Both the position numbers and the translations under genes were made by a program. From Algoriphagus terrigena DSM 22685 (GTDB taxonomy: Bacteria; Bacteroidota; Bacteroidia; Cytophagales; Cyclobacteriaceae): 64,000 nucleotides of DNA. Position 1 is the first letter of the stretch. The number at the start of each line of letters is the position of its first letter. The stretch covers positions 186,001 to 250,000 of the forward strand of contig NZ_KE386904.1 of the NCBI RefSeq assembly GCF_000429445.1, read 5' to 3'. Below are positions 63,071 through 64,000 of the stretch, in pieces. Under the pieces are notes generated by a model. It searched no databases, had not been told where the DNA came from, and was given only the letters and a program-made list of their open reading frames with translations.

Positions 63071-64000
63071 ATGATTTGGGCATACCCTGACATCAGACTC
63101 ACCCTCTTGCTGGCAGGAGTCTTTGTACTTCTTTACCTGCTTTATCTCACAAGATTCTGGGCCATCAACCGCAAGTTGAAGGTGGAGAAGCAGCGCCTGT
63201 TCACCAAACTGATCATTCGGTCAGCGTACTTCATCCTTTTTTTGATCGCTTTCGCAGGGCCCTCTATTGGTAATTCCTTCAAAGAAGTCAAAGAGGAAGG
63301 CAAAGACATCTTCATTGCAGTCGACCTTTCGCAGTCGATGAACGCGACAGACATCGGCCCCAGCCGCCTCCAGCGGATCAAATTTGAATTGAAAAATCTC
63401 ATCAAAAGCTTCCCTTCAGACCGGATCGGGCTGATTATCTTCAGCTCGGAAGCATTCATGCAGTGTCCACTGACCTTCGATCAAGCGGTCATCCAGCTCT
63501 ACATCGACGGGCTGAACACCGGCCTAGTCCCCAATGCCGGCACCGATCTGACTGCGCCGCTGAAGATGGCGATGGATCGCTTTATGAAAGATGAAAGTCA
63601 GGAAGTAAAGGCAAAATCCGTCATCCTGATCTCTGATGGGGAAAACTTCGGAGATGATTTTGAAAGCATCGTTTCAGAGCTCGCAGATAACAATATCAAG
63701 GTGTTTTCCCTCGGGATAGGAACTCAAAAGGGTAGCCAAATCCCGCGAGGAAATGGGGTCATAATAGATCCCGGTACTGGAGAGCCCGCCATATCCAAGT
63801 TGGAATCCCAGTCGCTGCGTCTGGCGTCTTCCGAGACCTCGGGTGAGTACTTCGAAATCTCCGACGAAGCCCAGCAAATCGGCGATCTTGTCTCGGCCAT
63901 TGACCGACTGGAGGGTGGCGTTGCCAATACCCGAATGGTGGAAGCCAGCTCCAACAAGTACTTTTATTTCTTGCTGGCAGCGTTGGGACTGGCGCTTTTG
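63071..64000 (+). CDS. BatA-like VWA domain membrane protein, 3' truncated by window edge
   Basis: The frame is open from the ATG at 63071 to the window end (310 residues seen). Two N-terminal membrane helices are followed by a von Willebrand A domain with an intact MIDAS site DLSQS (85-89), a T in GTDLTAPL and ISDGENFGDD, and the start of a C-terminal helix. Bat (aerotolerance) proteins are membrane-bound VWA proteins that work with MoxR ATPases. Neighbouring genes outside the window would decide BatA versus BatB. Confidence 0.88.
   Translation, partial: MIWAYPDIRLTLLLAGVFVLLYLLYLTRFWAINRKLKVEKQRLFTKLIIRSAYFILFLIAFAGPSIGNSFKEVKEEGKDIFIAVDLSQSMNATDIGPSRLQRIKFELKNLIKSFPSDRIGLIIFSSEAFMQCPLTFDQAVIQLYIDGLNTGLVPNAGTDLTAPLKMAMDRFMKDESQEVKAKSVILISDGENFGDDFESIVSELADNNIKVFSLGIGTQKGSQIPRGNGVIIDPGTGEPAISKLESQSLRLASSETSGEYFEISDEAQQIGDLVSAIDRLEGGVANTRMVEASSNKYFYFLLAALGLALL

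Noticed and set aside
1..64000. CRISPR array
   Set aside because: The repeats found are 7-bp tandem arrays or dispersed palindromes. No regularly spaced 24-40 bp repeats with unique spacers were seen and there are no cas genes.
1..64000. tRNA or rRNA genes and insertion sequences
   Set aside because: No cloverleaf with a TTCRANY loop, no rRNA text and no transposase were recognised.

Overview
The window looks like a chromosomal segment from a marine or sediment-type member of the Bacteroidota, most likely Cytophagales (Cyclobacteriaceae, Algoriphagus-like). The evidence is two SusC/SusD pairs, many TonB-dependent components, lipoproteins with Bacteroidota-style signals, MenA for menaquinone, a Bat-type VWA protein, BlaI/M56 pairs and few Shine-Dalgarno sequences. 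The genus is inference. No tRNA, rRNA, CRISPR array or insertion sequence was seen.

Layout. 1-4170: a LOG-family protein, a beta-CASP metallo-beta-lactamase-fold nuclease and a large Tyr/Gly-rich exported protein. 4171-5130: a repeat-dense gap. 5131-7957: a membrane protein, an SH3-YdjC deacetylase-like protein and a lipoprotein. 8150-9634: a minus-strand lipoprotein and a membrane-anchored XRE regulator. 9635-14654: a repeat-rich gap, then a 1107-residue DUF4157/OTU-like protein of the type linked to extracellular contractile injection systems (eCIS), and a divergent partner gene. 14898-21438: an S41 peptidase, an FtsX/MacB permease and an RlmL-like rRNA methyltransferase. 21709-24456: a double-DUF1080 lipoprotein and a Tat-exported Gfo/Idh/MocA oxidoreductase. 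24830-34949: two SusC/SusD pairs. 35084-39864: a LacI-family regulator and the uronate catabolism genes uxaC, an SDR-type uxuB and uxuA. 40200-46451: housekeeping genes (methyltransferase, argS, glutathione peroxidase, menA, universal stress protein, SUI1, DUF3109). 46881-55966: S8 protease, carbonic anhydrase, sulfatase, a second Gfo/DUF1080 pair and an M14 peptidase. 56066-59448: BlaI, a BlaR1-like M56 protein carrying a TonB C-terminal domain, and three further TonB-C proteins. 59617-62928: DUF4249 with a TonB receptor. 63071 to the end: a BatA-like VWA protein.

How the parts work together. Four copies of a near-identical 16-bp palindrome-like site (consensus CGCAAWCGWTTYCGTA) lie upstream of the DUF1080/Gfo operon, both SusC/SusD operons and the lacI-uxaC intergenic region. 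They sit at only two distances from the start codon (about 75 and about 145 bp). This suggests one LacI regulator coordinates uptake of a uronate-containing glycan, periplasmic 3-keto-sugar chemistry and intracellular glucuronate breakdown.

The most unusual non-coding signal is a set of intergenic arrays built on a strict 7-bp period. Each has its own unrelated word, and two are arranged as facing inverted arrays. A second dispersed family is a palindrome ending in CGGGACAGGCT. Two copies form duplicated 5' leaders in front of the glutathione peroxidase and menA genes.
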